Shown piece after piece: positions 17,431 to 25,163 of a stretch of DNA of 55,554 nucleotides. How positions within the stretch are numbered: position 1 is the stretch's first letter; every line of letters starts with the position of its first letter. The notes under the pieces are model-generated. The model had not been told where the DNA came from. It searched no databases and saw nothing but the letters and a program-made list of their open reading frames with translations. Where the stretch lies: the NCBI GenBank assembly GCA_037388465.1, contig JARRKE010000008.1:1-55554 (forward strand), read 5' to 3'. The position numbers were made by a program, and so were the translations under genes. The DNA is from Gammaproteobacteria bacterium. Its GTDB lineage: Bacteria; Pseudomonadota; Gammaproteobacteria; SpSt-1174.

Positions 17431-18093
17431 TTACTGTACCCGTGTCGCTGGCCTGTAACGGGTCGGGTCGGGTTGGTCCGCGTTTTCGAATGCGGCGCGG
17501 CGTTTTTCGCACTGCGGACAGGCCCCGCAGGCCAGCTCGTATCCCAGCAGGCAGCTGTAGGTGTGGGTGTAATCCACGCCCAGGCCCACGCCGCGTTCGA
17601 TCACTTCGGCCTTGCCGAGTTCGATATAGGGGGCTTCGCAGTCGAGGTCAGCCAGCGTCCGTGCGATGGCCCTGAAATGCGTCAGGAAGTCCGTGCCGGC
17701 GCTGGGGTAGGCGGTGGTGTCCTCGCGGTTCAGGGCGAGCAGCAGGCGGCGGGCCCTCATCTGCGCCGCCCAGCTCAGGCTGAGGCTCAACAGGGTGAGG
17801 TTGCGATGCGGTATGGGGACGTGCAGGCGTTTTTCCTGCCCGGCCCGGAATGCCTCCCCGGCAGCGGACAGATCCAGGTGTTTGAGCGCCAGGCCCAGCT
17901 GTCTGCATTGATGCTCGGCGGCTGCGAACTCCTGCTGCGCGGCCCGCTGGGCATAGTCGATGAACAGCGGATACAGCATTTCGCCCCGACGGGCCTCGTC
18001 GTGCAGCAGGGTGCTGCTCTCGATGCCGCCGCTCAGCAGGATGACGGAACCCTGCGTCGCCGCCGTGTTCGAAACTTGAGTAATGGTCGACAC
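17431..18093 (-). CDS. QueC-like PP-loop protein (7-cyano-7-deazaguanine synthase family)
   Basis: 220 residues with a GTG start. QueC converts 7-carboxy-7-deazaguanine to preQ0 in queuosine synthesis. The C-terminal zinc ligands are intact (SCLLGYELACGACPQC, C-X8-C-X2-C-X2-C). The ATP PP-loop reads SGGIES (residues 21-26), with Glu25 where QueC normally has Asp, and the usual VPGRN-type motif reads IPHRN. No queD, queE, queF or folE-like gene is nearby. It may be a divergent QueC or a paralog acting on another carboxylate. The start overlaps the hspQ promoter on the other strand. Confidence 0.75.
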   Translation of the reverse strand: MSTITQVSNTAATQGSVILLSGGIESSTLLHDEARRGEMLYPLFIDYAQRAAQQEFAAAEHQCRQLGLALKHLDLSAAGEAFRAGQEKRLHVPIPHRNLTLLSLSLSWAAQMRARRLLLALNREDTTAYPSAGTDFLTHFRAIARTLADLDCEAPYIELGKAEVIERGVGLGVDYTHTYSCLLGYELACGACPQCEKRRAAFENADQPDPTRYRPATRVQ

Positions 18094-18102
18094 GGCCCCA
18101 TT
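18075..18102 (+). promoter_or_regulatory. Sigma-32-type heat-shock promoter for hspQ
   Basis: CTTGAG at 18075-18080 and CCCCATT at 18096-18102, separated by 15 bases, match the sigma-32 consensus (CTTGAAA, 11-16 bp, CCCCATNT) at nearly every key base. The predicted start is about 35 bp before the hspQ ATG. The element overlaps the first codons of the divergent QueC-like gene. The consensus is established knowledge; activity is inferred. Confidence 0.75.
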
Positions 18103-18145
18103 GTATAAAGATTGGCAAAGTCAGTAACCGGTCGCTTTAATAACC

Positions 18146-18457
18146 ATGCATCAAGCACGTTTTTCCGTCGGTCAACTGGTCCATCACAAGCTGTTCGATT
18201 ATCGCGGCGTCATTTTCGATGTCGATCCGACCTTCGACGGCAGCGATGACTGGTACGAGCAGATGGCCAAGTCACGTCCCCCCAAGGACCAGCCCTGGTA
18301 TCACGTCCTGGTGGACGGGATGGATGCCACCACCTATGTGGCCGAACGCAACCTGGAACCGGATTCGCGGCTCGAACCGATCGAGCATCCCTACGTCGAG
18401 ACCTTCTTCAGTGATTTCGATGACGGCGTCTATCATCTGCGGGTCCGCAGCAACTGA
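18146..18457 (+). CDS. hspQ: Heat-shock protein HspQ (YccV family)
   Basis: 103 residues, the normal family length. The block FSVGQLVHHKLFDYRGVIFD, the middle QPWYHVLVDG and the closing HPYVETFFSDFDDGVY are typical of HspQ (earlier described as a hemimethylated-DNA-binding YccV domain). HspQ is a sigma-32-controlled protein that modulates Lon-dependent proteolysis in enterobacteria. The promoter directly upstream fits heat induction, and rpoH itself lies in this window. The TerB-like gene starts 6 bp after the stop. Confidence 0.95.
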   Translation: MHQARFSVGQLVHHKLFDYRGVIFDVDPTFDGSDDWYEQMAKSRPPKDQPWYHVLVDGMDATTYVAERNLEPDSRLEPIEHPYVETFFSDFDDGVYHLRVRSN

Positions 18458-18462
18458 GAGGT

Positions 18463-19008
18463 ATGACCGTGACCTCGTTGATGGATAATCTGCGCGGCCT
18501 GTTTTCGCGCTACCTGGACGAGCCGGGGAACGAGGCGTCGCCGCGGGCCTTGGAAATCGCCGTTACCCTGTTGATGCTTGAGATTGCGCGCGCGGATTTC
18601 GACACCGACGGACGCGAGCGGACGCAGATAGTCCAGGCGCTGGGGACGACCTTCGGCTTTTCGGATGCGGAGGCTCGCGAGGTGCTGGCGCTGGCCGAGC
18701 AGCGGGAGGCGGATGCCACCTCGCTGCATCCTGCGCTGCGCAGGATCAACGATGCCTTTTCGCCCGAGCAGAAATACGCCGTCATCGAGTCGTTATGGCG
18801 CGTCGCCTACGCCGACGGTCGTTTGGACAAGTACGAGGAATACCACGTCCGCAAGATTGCGGACCTGCTTTACGTCCCTCACAGTGCCTTCATTCGCGCC
18901 AAGTGTGTGGTGGAGGCCGAGACGCAGGGCACCGGAGAGGACTGCGCGGGGGAGGAAAACGAAAACGGCCCGCTGCAGGTTTCGCCTGCAGCGGGCCGTT
19001 CGGAGTAA
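18463..19008 (+). CDS. TerB-like protein
   Basis: 181 residues. Two helical repeats with acidic, potentially metal-binding positions (EIARADFDTDGRERTQIV at about 40-57 and VAYADGRLDKYEEYHVRKIA at about 112-131) match the TerB/tellurite-resistance-like fold. The domain ends near residue 150. The last 16 codons are encoded by a perfect inverted repeat that serves as terminator for the convergent HU-like gene, and look like a non-conserved tail. GAGAGG overlapping the hspQ stop provides the ribosome site, so the gene is probably cotranscribed with hspQ and heat-inducible. Function is unknown. Confidence 0.78.
   Translation: MTVTSLMDNLRGLFSRYLDEPGNEASPRALEIAVTLLMLEIARADFDTDGRERTQIVQALGTTFGFSDAEAREVLALAEQREADATSLHPALRRINDAFSPEQKYAVIESLWRVAYADGRLDKYEEYHVRKIADLLYVPHSAFIRAKCVVEAETQGTGEDCAGEENENGPLQVSPAAGRSE
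18964..19000 (-). terminator. Intrinsic terminator of the HU-like gene, inside the TerB-like coding end
   Basis: Perfect 16-bp stem (18964-18979 with 18985-19000) with loop TTTCG on the plus strand. Read on the minus strand the stem is followed by TTTTCGTTTTC, a usable U-tract. Read on the plus strand it is followed by CGGAGTAAGG, a poor one. The direction of action is therefore leftward, ending the HU-like mRNA. Confidence 0.8.
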
Positions 19009-19023
19009 GGCTAGCCCCTACCT

Positions 19024-19371
19024 TTAGACCATATCCTTCAGGCCCTTCAGCGGCAGCACCTTAACCACCTTGCGGGCCGGCTTGGCCTTAAAGACGGTTT
19101 CTTCACCCGTGAAAGGATTGATACCCTTGCGCGCCCTGGTGGCGGGCTTCTTGACGACCTTGATCTTCATCAAGCCGGGCACGGAAAACAGACCCGGGCC
19201 ACGCGGCTTGAGGTTCTTCTGGATCATGCCGTTCAGCGAATCGAAGACCGCGGTAACCTCTTTACGGGTCAGGCCGGTCTCTTCCGAGATGTGCGCGAGG
19301 ATTTCGCTCTTGGTGGGTGCCTTGGCGGGAGCTGCGGCGGATTTTTTTGCGGCCTTTTTCTTGGCTGCCAT
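19024..19371 (-). CDS. HU/IHF-family histone-like DNA-binding protein with Lys/Ala N-terminal extension
   Basis: 115 residues from ATG 19371, chosen for AAGGAG 6 bp upstream. An N-terminal extension of about 20 residues rich in Lys and Ala (MAAKKKAAKKSAAA) precedes the HU fold (SEILAHISEETGLTRKEV to the C-terminus). The DNA-intercalating arm carries GINPFTGEE, where typical HU has the R-N-P-x-T-G type sequence. Such extended HU proteins are known in several proteobacteria and may compact DNA differently from standard HU. It is monocistronic and ends at the terminator shared with the TerB-like gene. Confidence 0.88.
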   Translation of the reverse strand: MAAKKKAAKKSAAAPAKAPTKSEILAHISEETGLTRKEVTAVFDSLNGMIQKNLKPRGPGLFSVPGLMKIKVVKKPATRARKGINPFTGEETVFKAKPARKVVKVLPLKGLKDMV

Positions 19372-19500
19372 GGAGTACTCCTTGGTTCCAGTTGATGCTG
19401 ATGACAAAATTTTGAATACCTTAGCATGCACCTTACCAATGTGCGAGAGTGTTGATCGTATGAAAGTCAGTCAGGGCAGGGGTTTCAGCGGGGATCGGGT

Positions 19501-20202
19501 GTGGATCTGACGCTCGGCAATCAGGCCGGTTATCTGGCCGCGTTCATCGTCGGCCTGCTCGGCGGGGTGCACTGCGTCGGCATGTGCGGCGGCATCGTCG
19601 GCGCGCTGACCTTCGGGCTGCCCGAACCGGTACGCAGCCGGCCGCGCGGACTGTTTCCTTACCTGCTTGCCTACAACCTGGCGCGCATTCTCAGTTACAC
19701 CCTGGCCGGCACCTTGATGGGCGGTGTCGGCTGGTTCGCCGCGCATTGGCTGTCCATTCGCGATGCCCAGCTCTGGCTGCACGGATTCGCCGCCCTGTTC
19801 ATGATCGCGCTGGGCCTTTATCTGGGCGGATGGTGGCGCGGCCTGGCCCGCCTGGAGCAGGCCGGCGGCCGCCTGTGGAAACGGCTGGAGCCGCTGGGCC
19901 GCCGTTTCATCCCGGTGCGCTCGCCCTGGGCGGCCTTTCAGCTCGGCCTGGTGTGGGGCTGGCTGCCCTGCGGGCTGGTTTACAGCGTACTGATCTGGTC
20001 CATCGCCGCGGGTTCGGCGGTGCATGGCGCGCTGCTGCTGCTGAGCTTCGGTCTGGGCACCCTGCCCAATCTGCTGGCGATGGGGGTGTTCGCCGCCCAG
20101 TTGGCGCACTTCACCCGCCGGCCGCTGGTGCGCCAGATCGCCGGCCTCATGGTGCTGAGCTTCGGCGTGTTCGCCTTGTGGGGGATCGCGCACAGCCTCT
20201 GA
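19501..20202 (+). CDS. TauE/SafE (DsbD_2-like) membrane protein
   Basis: 233 residues, GTG start, six probable membrane helices. The N-terminal motif GGVHCVGMCGGIVGAL and the later WGWLPCGLVYSVLIW are the paired Cys-containing signatures of the sulfite exporter TauE/SafE (DsbD_2) family. Homologs often sit next to ccoS in cbb3 oxidase loci and are suspected of copper or thiol transport. Here the gene is 28 kb from ccoS. It is divergent from the HU-like gene. Substrate is not assigned. Confidence 0.8.
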   Translation: MDLTLGNQAGYLAAFIVGLLGGVHCVGMCGGIVGALTFGLPEPVRSRPRGLFPYLLAYNLARILSYTLAGTLMGGVGWFAAHWLSIRDAQLWLHGFAALFMIALGLYLGGWWRGLARLEQAGGRLWKRLEPLGRRFIPVRSPWAAFQLGLVWGWLPCGLVYSVLIWSIAAGSAVHGALLLLSFGLGTLPNLLAMGVFAAQLAHFTRRPLVRQIAGLMVLSFGVFALWGIAHSL

Positions 20203-20225
20203 CGCCATCGCATGGCGCCAGAGGC
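20195..20225. other. GC hairpin between convergent TauE/SafE and DUF4426 genes
   Basis: 14-bp stem with one mismatch (20195-20208 with 20212-20225, loop CGC). Neither strand has a clear U-tract after it. It lies across the stop of the upstream gene and could block RNA degradation or act as a poor terminator for both convergent genes. Confidence 0.4.
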
Positions 20226-20238
20226 GTTCGGGAAAAGG

Positions 20239-20679
20239 TCAGTCGGTGAAGAACTGCTGATCGAATTCGATTTCGTGCGGCCTGCCGCCCTGCGGCGTGA
20301 CCTTGATGTGGAATTTCAGGGTTTCCGCATTACTGATGGGAAACTCGCCGATGTAGTAGATCGCGCCCTGGTCGTTGATTTCCCGCATGTCCACGTTCTT
20401 GATCTGGCCGTTCAGGTTGATGGCGGACACGCTGACATCGGCGCGTGCCGGTTTGCCGACCACGCCCATGCTTTTCTCCAGCACGGAGATGTTGATCAGG
20501 CCGCGGTTTTTACTGCGGGTGATGTTGTAGTTGCGCGCAACGGACGGCGTCAGCATGTCGCTGTTCAGCGCATTGTAATGAATGGTAAAGCGGTTGCCGC
20601 TCACCGACTGCTCGGCGGCAGCGGTAAAGGGTACTGCGATCATCAGCACGGCAAACAGCAGGAAATAGAGGCGGTTCAT
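20239..20679 (-). CDS. DUF4426 periplasmic protein
   Basis: 146 residues with a signal peptide ending at TAAAEQ. The body (FTIHYNALNSDMLTPSVARNY, then NRGLINISVLEK) matches the DUF4426 family, found next to metX/metW in many gammaproteobacteria. No function is known. It is 87 bp downstream of metW on the same strand and convergent with the TauE/SafE gene. Confidence 0.85.
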   Translation of the reverse strand: MNRLYFLLFAVLMIAVPFTAAAEQSVSGNRFTIHYNALNSDMLTPSVARNYNITRSKNRGLINISVLEKSMGVVGKPARADVSVSAINLNGQIKNVDMREINDQGAIYYIGEFPISNAETLKFHIKVTPQGGRPHEIEFDQQFFTD

Positions 20680-20766
20680 GACGGCTCCTCCTTAGGCGTT
20701 GTTATTTGATATGTCGCCTTTGAACGAGTTTAGGCGATGATCAACGCTTCTGCAGGTGGGTGCGTG

Positions 20767-21372
20767 TCAGGCGCGGCTGAAGCGGTACAGGGCGATTTCG
20801 CCCAGCAGGTTGGGGAACAGGCGCATGCCGAGATGGGTGTGGTGATTGATGTCCACCACGCTGCGCTGCAGGATGCGAATACCGAGCTCCGTGCAAAGCG
20901 CTTCGAAATCGCGCAGGGTGCACAGGTGGATATTGGGCGTGTTGTACCACTGGTTCGGCAGAGAGCGCGTGACGGGCATGCGTCCGTCGAAACTGAACTG
21001 TATGCGTGAACGCCAGTGACCGATGTTGGGGAAGGTAACGATGCCCTCACGCCCGACCCGCATCATCTCCGCCAGCAGATGTTTCGGGTGGCGGATTGCC
21101 TGCAGCGTCTGCGTCATCACCACGTAGTCGAAGGAATCCTCGTCGAAGAATTCTTCCAGGCCGTTATCCAGGTCGGTTTGCGCGACGTGCACGCCGCGCT
21201 CGATGCAGCGCACGATGTTGTCGGGATCGATCTCCATGCCGTAACCGGTGACCTGTTTCTGGTCGGCCAGCCAGGAAAGCAGGGTGCCGTCACCGCAGCC
21301 CAGGTCGAGTACGCGCGAGCCCGGGTTGATCCATTTGCTGATGATTTCGAGATCGGCGCGCATCAGCTGCAT
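20767..21372 (-). CDS. metW: MetW, methionine biosynthesis methyltransferase-fold protein
   Basis: 201 residues. The SAM-binding-like motif I is [12 protein letters not shown] at about 20-31, and [16 protein letters not shown] corresponds to the later conserved strand. In gammaproteobacteria and related lineages MetW acts with MetX to make O-acyl-homoserine; its own methyltransferase activity is unproven. It overlaps metX by 10 bp, so the pair is translationally coupled. Confidence 0.95.
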   Translation of the reverse strand: MQLMRADLEIISKWINPGSRVLDLGCGDGTLLSWLADQKQVTGYGMEIDPDNIVRCIERGVHVAQTDLDNGLEEFFDEDSFDYVVMTQTLQAIRHPKHLLAEMMRVGREGIVTFPNIGHWRSRIQFSFDGRMPVTRSLPNQWYNTPNIHLCTLRDFEALCTELGIRILQRSVVDINHHTHLGMRLFPNLLGEIALYRFSRA

Positions 21373-22508
21373 TCCCCGGCGACTTTTTCCATGTACGCGT
21401 ACAACACGCTCATGTATTTGGGTATGGGCATCAGGAAGGCGTCATGACCATGATGCGCCTCGATCTCCGAGTAGGTGACCGAGCGGTCCGCATCCAGCAG
21501 GGCGCGCACAATCTGGCGGGAACGGCTGGGCGCGAAACGCCAGTCGCTGGTGAAGGAGATCACCAGGAATTTGGCCAGCGCGCGCCGGAAGGCCTCGGCC
21601 AGGTCGTTGCCGTATTCGGCGGCCGGATCGAAATAGTCCAGCGCCTTGGTCATCAATAAATAGGTGTTGGCGTCGAAGCGGTCGACGAAACTGCGGCCCT
21701 GGTAGCGCAGGTAGCTTTCCACCTGGAATTCGACATCGAACCCGAAGTTGATCCTGCCTTCGCGCAGCTCGCGCCCGAACTTGGCGCGCATGCTTTCGTC
21801 CGAGAGGTAGGTGATGTGTCCCAGCATGCGGGCCAGCATCAGGCCGCGGCGCGGCACGGTGTCATGTTCGTAGAAATGTCCGCCGTGGAATTCCGGATCG
21901 GAGAGAATCGCCTGGCGCGCCACCTCGTTGAAGGCGATGTTTTGCGCCGACAGGCGCGGCGCGGCGGCGATGACGACCGCGTGCCGCAGGCGTTCCGGTA
22001 GATCGATGGCCCATTGCATGACCTGCATGCCGCCAAGGCTACCGCCGATGATGGCGGCCCATTGCCGGATACCCAGCGCGTCGGCCAGACGTGCCTGCAC
22101 CTGCACCCAGTCCTTGACGGTGACGATGGGGAAGTCGGCGCCGTAGGGTTTGTTCGTCTGCGGGTTGATGCTGGTGGGGCCGGTGGAGCCGCGGCAGCCG
22201 CCCAGGTTGTTGGGTGAGACGATGAAGAACCGGTTGGTGTCGAACGGCTTGCCCGGGCCGATGGCGGAATCCCACCAGCCCGGCTTGCGGTCTTCCATGT
22301 TGTGATAGCCGGCCGCATGGTGATCGCCCGACAAGGCATGGCAGATCAGGATGGCGTTGTCGCGTGCGGCGTTGAGCTCTCCGTAGGTTTCGTACACCAG
22401 TTCGTAGTGCGGCAGCACGCGCCCGCTCTCCAGTTCGAGAGATTCCTCGAAACGCGCCGTCTGCGGAGTGACGAGGCCGACGGAGTCAGGCGGGATGGAA
22501 TCGGGCAT
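21363..22508 (-). CDS. metX: Homoserine O-acyltransferase MetX
   Basis: 381 residues of the alpha/beta-hydrolase fold. The nucleophile elbow is [10 protein letters not shown], with substrate-loop [17 protein letters not shown] upstream. The C-terminal catalytic His is in [12 protein letters not shown]. It acylates homoserine in methionine synthesis. When paired with MetW, some members use succinyl-CoA rather than acetyl-CoA, and sequence inspection alone does not settle which is used here. It is 62 bp downstream of yggU. Confidence 0.95.
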   Translation of the reverse strand: MPDSIPPDSVGLVTPQTARFEESLELESGRVLPHYELVYETYGELNAARDNAILICHALSGDHHAAGYHNMEDRKPGWWDSAIGPGKPFDTNRFFIVSPNNLGGCRGSTGPTSINPQTNKPYGADFPIVTVKDWVQVQARLADALGIRQWAAIIGGSLGGMQVMQWAIDLPERLRHAVVIAAAPRLSAQNIAFNEVARQAILSDPEFHGGHFYEHDTVPRRGLMLARMLGHITYLSDESMRAKFGRELREGRINFGFDVEFQVESYLRYQGRSFVDRFDANTYLLMTKALDYFDPAAEYGNDLAEAFRRALAKFLVISFTSDWRFAPSRSRQIVRALLDADRSVTYSEIEAHHGHDAFLMPIPKYMSVLYAYMEKVAGECS

Positions 22509-22570
22509 TGCGGTTGGTGGGAATACGGAGGGCGAAAGAGTCTAAACAGGGGGCATGGAAGGCGCAACTG

Positions 22571-22876
22571 TCAGGACGTCGCGGGGCGTTGCAGGCCGAG
22601 TTCTTCGGGCAGCGAGCGGGGATTTTCGATACGCAGGCGTTTGGCGCGGGCGTGTTCTCCGCTGAGCAGCGTGATCTGGGCGCGGCGTACCCCGAAGCGG
22701 GCGGCCAGAAAACGGACCAGGGCCTCGTTGGCCTTGCCCTCCACCGGCGGTGCCTTGAGGTTGACCTTGACGGCCTCGCCCACGATCTCGGCGAAGCCTT
22801 CGCGTTTGGAGCGCGGTTGGGCGCGGACCTGGAGGATCAGGTCCGCGCCCTGCCATTGATAGAAATTCCCGCTCAT
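22571..22876 (-). CDS. yggU: DUF167/YggU family protein
   Basis: 101 residues from ATG 22876. The family pattern is clear: VRAQPRSKREGF near the N-terminus, then VKVNLKAPPVEGKANEALVRFLA and KRLRIENP. The same frame stays open for 200 codons upstream but runs across YggT in the wrong frame, so the short start is correct. It overlaps yggT by ATGA. Molecular function is unknown. Confidence 0.92.
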   Translation of the reverse strand: MSGNFYQWQGADLILQVRAQPRSKREGFAEIVGEAVKVNLKAPPVEGKANEALVRFLAARFGVRRAQITLLSGEHARAKRLRIENPRSLPEELGLQRPATS

Positions 22877-23469
22877 CCGCCTGCGAGGCCGGAGATGATT
22901 CCCTGCATGGCGTGGTTGAGCACGATCTGCAGGATATAGAGCAGGATGATGGCCGCCATGGGCGAGAAGTCGATCATGCCCATCGGCGGCAGGATGTTGC
23001 GGATCGGCCGCAGCAGCGGTTCGGTGAGGCTGTACAGGAGCAGCGCCATCGGGTTGCCGTAGGCGCCGGGCGAGACCCAGCTCAACACGGCTTGAATGAT
23101 GAGCGCGAAGATGTAGACGTTGATCAGCAGCCGGATGAGTTCGAACACGGCCATGAACAGCAGCAGCGGCAGGACGCTCATGGACTGCCCGAAGTTGCCG
23201 CCGCCGAGCATCAGCAACAGCGCCAGTTCGATGAGCTTGAGCAGCAACAGCAGGACGATGGCGCCGGTGTCGATGCGTCCGATGGAAGGGATCAGCCGGC
23301 GGAACGGCACCAGCACCGGATTGGTCGCGCGCACGATGAACTGCGACATGGGGTTGTAGAAGTCGGCGCGCACCAGGGCGAGCAGTACCCGCAGCATGAC
23401 GATCACGATATAGATCGTGAACAGTGTGTGGACCAGAAAGGCCCCGATGTCCTGTCCCATGCCGGTCAT
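22873..23469 (-). CDS. yggT: YggT family membrane protein
   Basis: 198 residues with two YggT repeats, each a pair of membrane helices followed by a P-x-x-x-x-x-R-x-x-x-P signature: FYNPMSQFIVRATNPVLVPF and YGNPMALLLYSLTEPLLRPI. YggT proteins are inner-membrane proteins linked to osmotic adaptation and, in other phyla, to thylakoid or division functions. It overlaps proC (4 bp) and yggU (4 bp), inside a tightly packed operon. Confidence 0.93.
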   Translation of the reverse strand: MTGMGQDIGAFLVHTLFTIYIVIVMLRVLLALVRADFYNPMSQFIVRATNPVLVPFRRLIPSIGRIDTGAIVLLLLLKLIELALLLMLGGGNFGQSMSVLPLLLFMAVFELIRLLINVYIFALIIQAVLSWVSPGAYGNPMALLLYSLTEPLLRPIRNILPPMGMIDFSPMAAIILLYILQIVLNHAMQGIISGLAGG

Positions 23470-24293
23470 GCGTCCACCCCCAGTTGTTCGGCAAGTTCTC
23501 TGGATCTGATCGCCGCGGCCTGGACGGCGCGCGCCATCAGTTCGCGCAGTCCGCCTTCCTCGAGTATGCCGATGGCGCGTTCGGTGGTGCCGCCCTTGGA
23601 GGTGACGCGGGCGCGCAGGTCGGCGGGCGTCTCCTCGCTTTCCAGCGCCAGGCGTGCGGCGCCCAGTGCGGTCTCCACGGTCAGCAGGCGGGCCTGCTCG
23701 CTGGTCAGGCCGAGCTCCTCGCCGGCCGCCTGCAGGGCCTCCATCACCAGGAAGAAATAGGCGGGTCCGCTGCCGGACAGGGCGGTAACGGCGTCGAGCT
23801 GTTCTTCGTCCTCGAACCAGACGATAAGCCCCACGGCGCGCAGGATGGTTTCGGCCAGGTCGCGTTGTGGAGGGGAGAGCCTCGTGTTGGCGAACAGGCC
23901 GGTCGCGCCGCTGCGCACCAGGGCTGGCGTGTTCGGCATCGCGCGGGCGATGGCCTGGCCGTCGCCCAGCCAGCGGTCGAGGTCGGGGGTGGTGATCCCG
24001 GCGGCGATGGAAATGACGAGCTTGTCCTTTTCCTTAAGCGCCGGCACCAGGGCGCGGGCCACGCTTTGCAGGATCTGCGGCTTGACGGCGAGCAGGACGA
24101 CGTCGGCAGCGGCGACCGCCTCCCCGTTGTCTTCGTAGGTGGGGATGGCCGGCCATTGCTGGCGGATCTGGTCGCGCTGGGCGGCATCGGGGTCCGCCAC
24201 GCAGAGGTCGCCGGGGGACCAGCCGTCGGCAAGCAGGCCGCCGATCAGGCTGCGCGCCATGTTGCCGGCGCCGATGAAACAGAGCTTGGACAT
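23466..24293 (-). CDS. proC: Pyrroline-5-carboxylate reductase ProC
   Basis: 275 residues. The Rossmann motif is FIGAGNMARSLIGGLL. The middle carries VISIAAGITTPDLDRWL and RAMPNTPALV, and the C-terminal signature begins at ALSGSGPAYFF. It reduces pyrroline-5-carboxylate to proline. It follows yggS with a 53-bp gap and overlaps yggT by 4 bp. Confidence 0.97.
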   Translation of the reverse strand: MSKLCFIGAGNMARSLIGGLLADGWSPGDLCVADPDAAQRDQIRQQWPAIPTYEDNGEAVAAADVVLLAVKPQILQSVARALVPALKEKDKLVISIAAGITTPDLDRWLGDGQAIARAMPNTPALVRSGATGLFANTRLSPPQRDLAETILRAVGLIVWFEDEEQLDAVTALSGSGPAYFFLVMEALQAAGEELGLTSEQARLLTVETALGAARLALESEETPADLRARVTSKGGTTERAIGILEEGGLRELMARAVQAAAIRSRELAEQLGVDA

Positions 24294-24346
24294 GGATCGA
24301 CCGTTGGTTGCGGAATATGGCTGGTTATTCTAACAGCCCGTACCGG

Positions 24347-25045
24347 TCAGGCGCTGTGCCGGTAGGCGCGTTCGCCGAAGACGGCGGTGCCGATGCGGAT
24401 GATGGTGGCGCCCTCGGCGACGGCGGCCTGCCAGTCTCCCGACATGCCCATCGATAAGGTGTCGAGGTCGAAGCCCCGCCCGGTCAGATCCTCGAACAGG
24501 CCGCGCAGTCGCGCGAACTGACGGCGCTGGGCGTCGAAGTCCGTGCGGGGGGCCGGGATGGCCATCAGGCCGCGCAGTCGCAGCCGGGGCAGGGCGGCGA
24601 CCGCCTCGGCGAGGGCCGGCAGTTCCCCGGGCGCGACGCCGGATTTGCTGGCCTCGCCGCTGACGTTGACCTGCAGGCAGACATCGAGCGGCGGACTTGC
24701 GGCCGGTCGCTGGTCGTCGAGCCGCTGGGCGATCTTGAGGCGGTCGATGCTGTGCACCCAGTCGGCCAGTTCGCTCACCATGCGGGTCTTGTTGGACTGC
24801 AGGGGTCCGATGAAATGCCAGCAGGGGGCGGCGTCGCGCAGGGCGTGCGCCTTGGTTTCGAATTCCTGGACGTAGTTTTCGCCGAAGTCCCGTTGTCCGC
24901 AGGCGATCGCTGCACGGACGATTTCGGCGGGAAAGGTCTTGCTCACCGCGAGCAGTTTGACGCTGCCCGGGGAGCGGCCGAAATGCTGTTCCGCCGCGCG
25001 GATTTCGGCCTCCAGACGCGCGAGACGTTCACAAAGGGGTGACAC
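24347..25045 (-). CDS. yggS: PLP homeostasis protein YggS (PLPBP)
   Basis: 232 residues of the PLP-binding TIM-barrel family without catalytic activity. The PLP lysine lies in KLLAVSKTFPAE, followed by FGENYVQEF, WHFIGPLQSNKT and the C-terminal LSMGMSGDW phosphate-binding loop. It buffers pyridoxal phosphate and affects amino-acid metabolism. It starts the yggS-proC-yggT-yggU-metXW transcription unit and is divergent from pilT. Confidence 0.96.
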   Translation of the reverse strand: MSPLCERLARLEAEIRAAEQHFGRSPGSVKLLAVSKTFPAEIVRAAIACGQRDFGENYVQEFETKAHALRDAAPCWHFIGPLQSNKTRMVSELADWVHSIDRLKIAQRLDDQRPAASPPLDVCLQVNVSGEASKSGVAPGELPALAEAVAALPRLRLRGLMAIPAPRTDFDAQRRQFARLRGLFEDLTGRGFDLDTLSMGMSGDWQAAVAEGATIIRIGTAVFGERAYRHSA

Positions 25046-25061
25046 GGTGCTGTGCTATAGT

Positions 25062-25091
25062 TTGCTTTCCCTACGATTGAAGACATTATAT
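25062..25091 (+). promoter_or_regulatory. Candidate sigma-70-type promoter for pilT
   Basis: TTGCTT (25062-25067) and TTATAT (25086-25091) with 18 bp between, in the AT-richer part of the yggS-pilT intergenic region and about 70 bp before the pilT start. This is the best pair by eye, without experimental backing. Confidence 0.35.
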
Positions 25092-25163
25092 AACCCATTG
25101 GTCGTCGACACGTTACCCCAACGTCACGGTCCAAACTCAGATTAAGTATGCAAAGGATGTCAG

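Noticed and set aside
18463-19008. Tellurite resistance operon
   Set aside because: Only a TerB-like gene is present, with no terA, C, D, E or Z neighbours; TerB-fold proteins occur widely without tellurite function.
22571-23494. 307-residue version of the yggU gene
   Set aside because: The upstream two thirds run through yggT in another frame and look like shadow sequence; the true start is ATG 22876, overlapping the yggT stop.
25040-25075. Sigma-54 promoter before pilT
   Set aside because: A GG and a GC doublet occur but are 11, not 10, bases apart and the rest of the consensus is poor.
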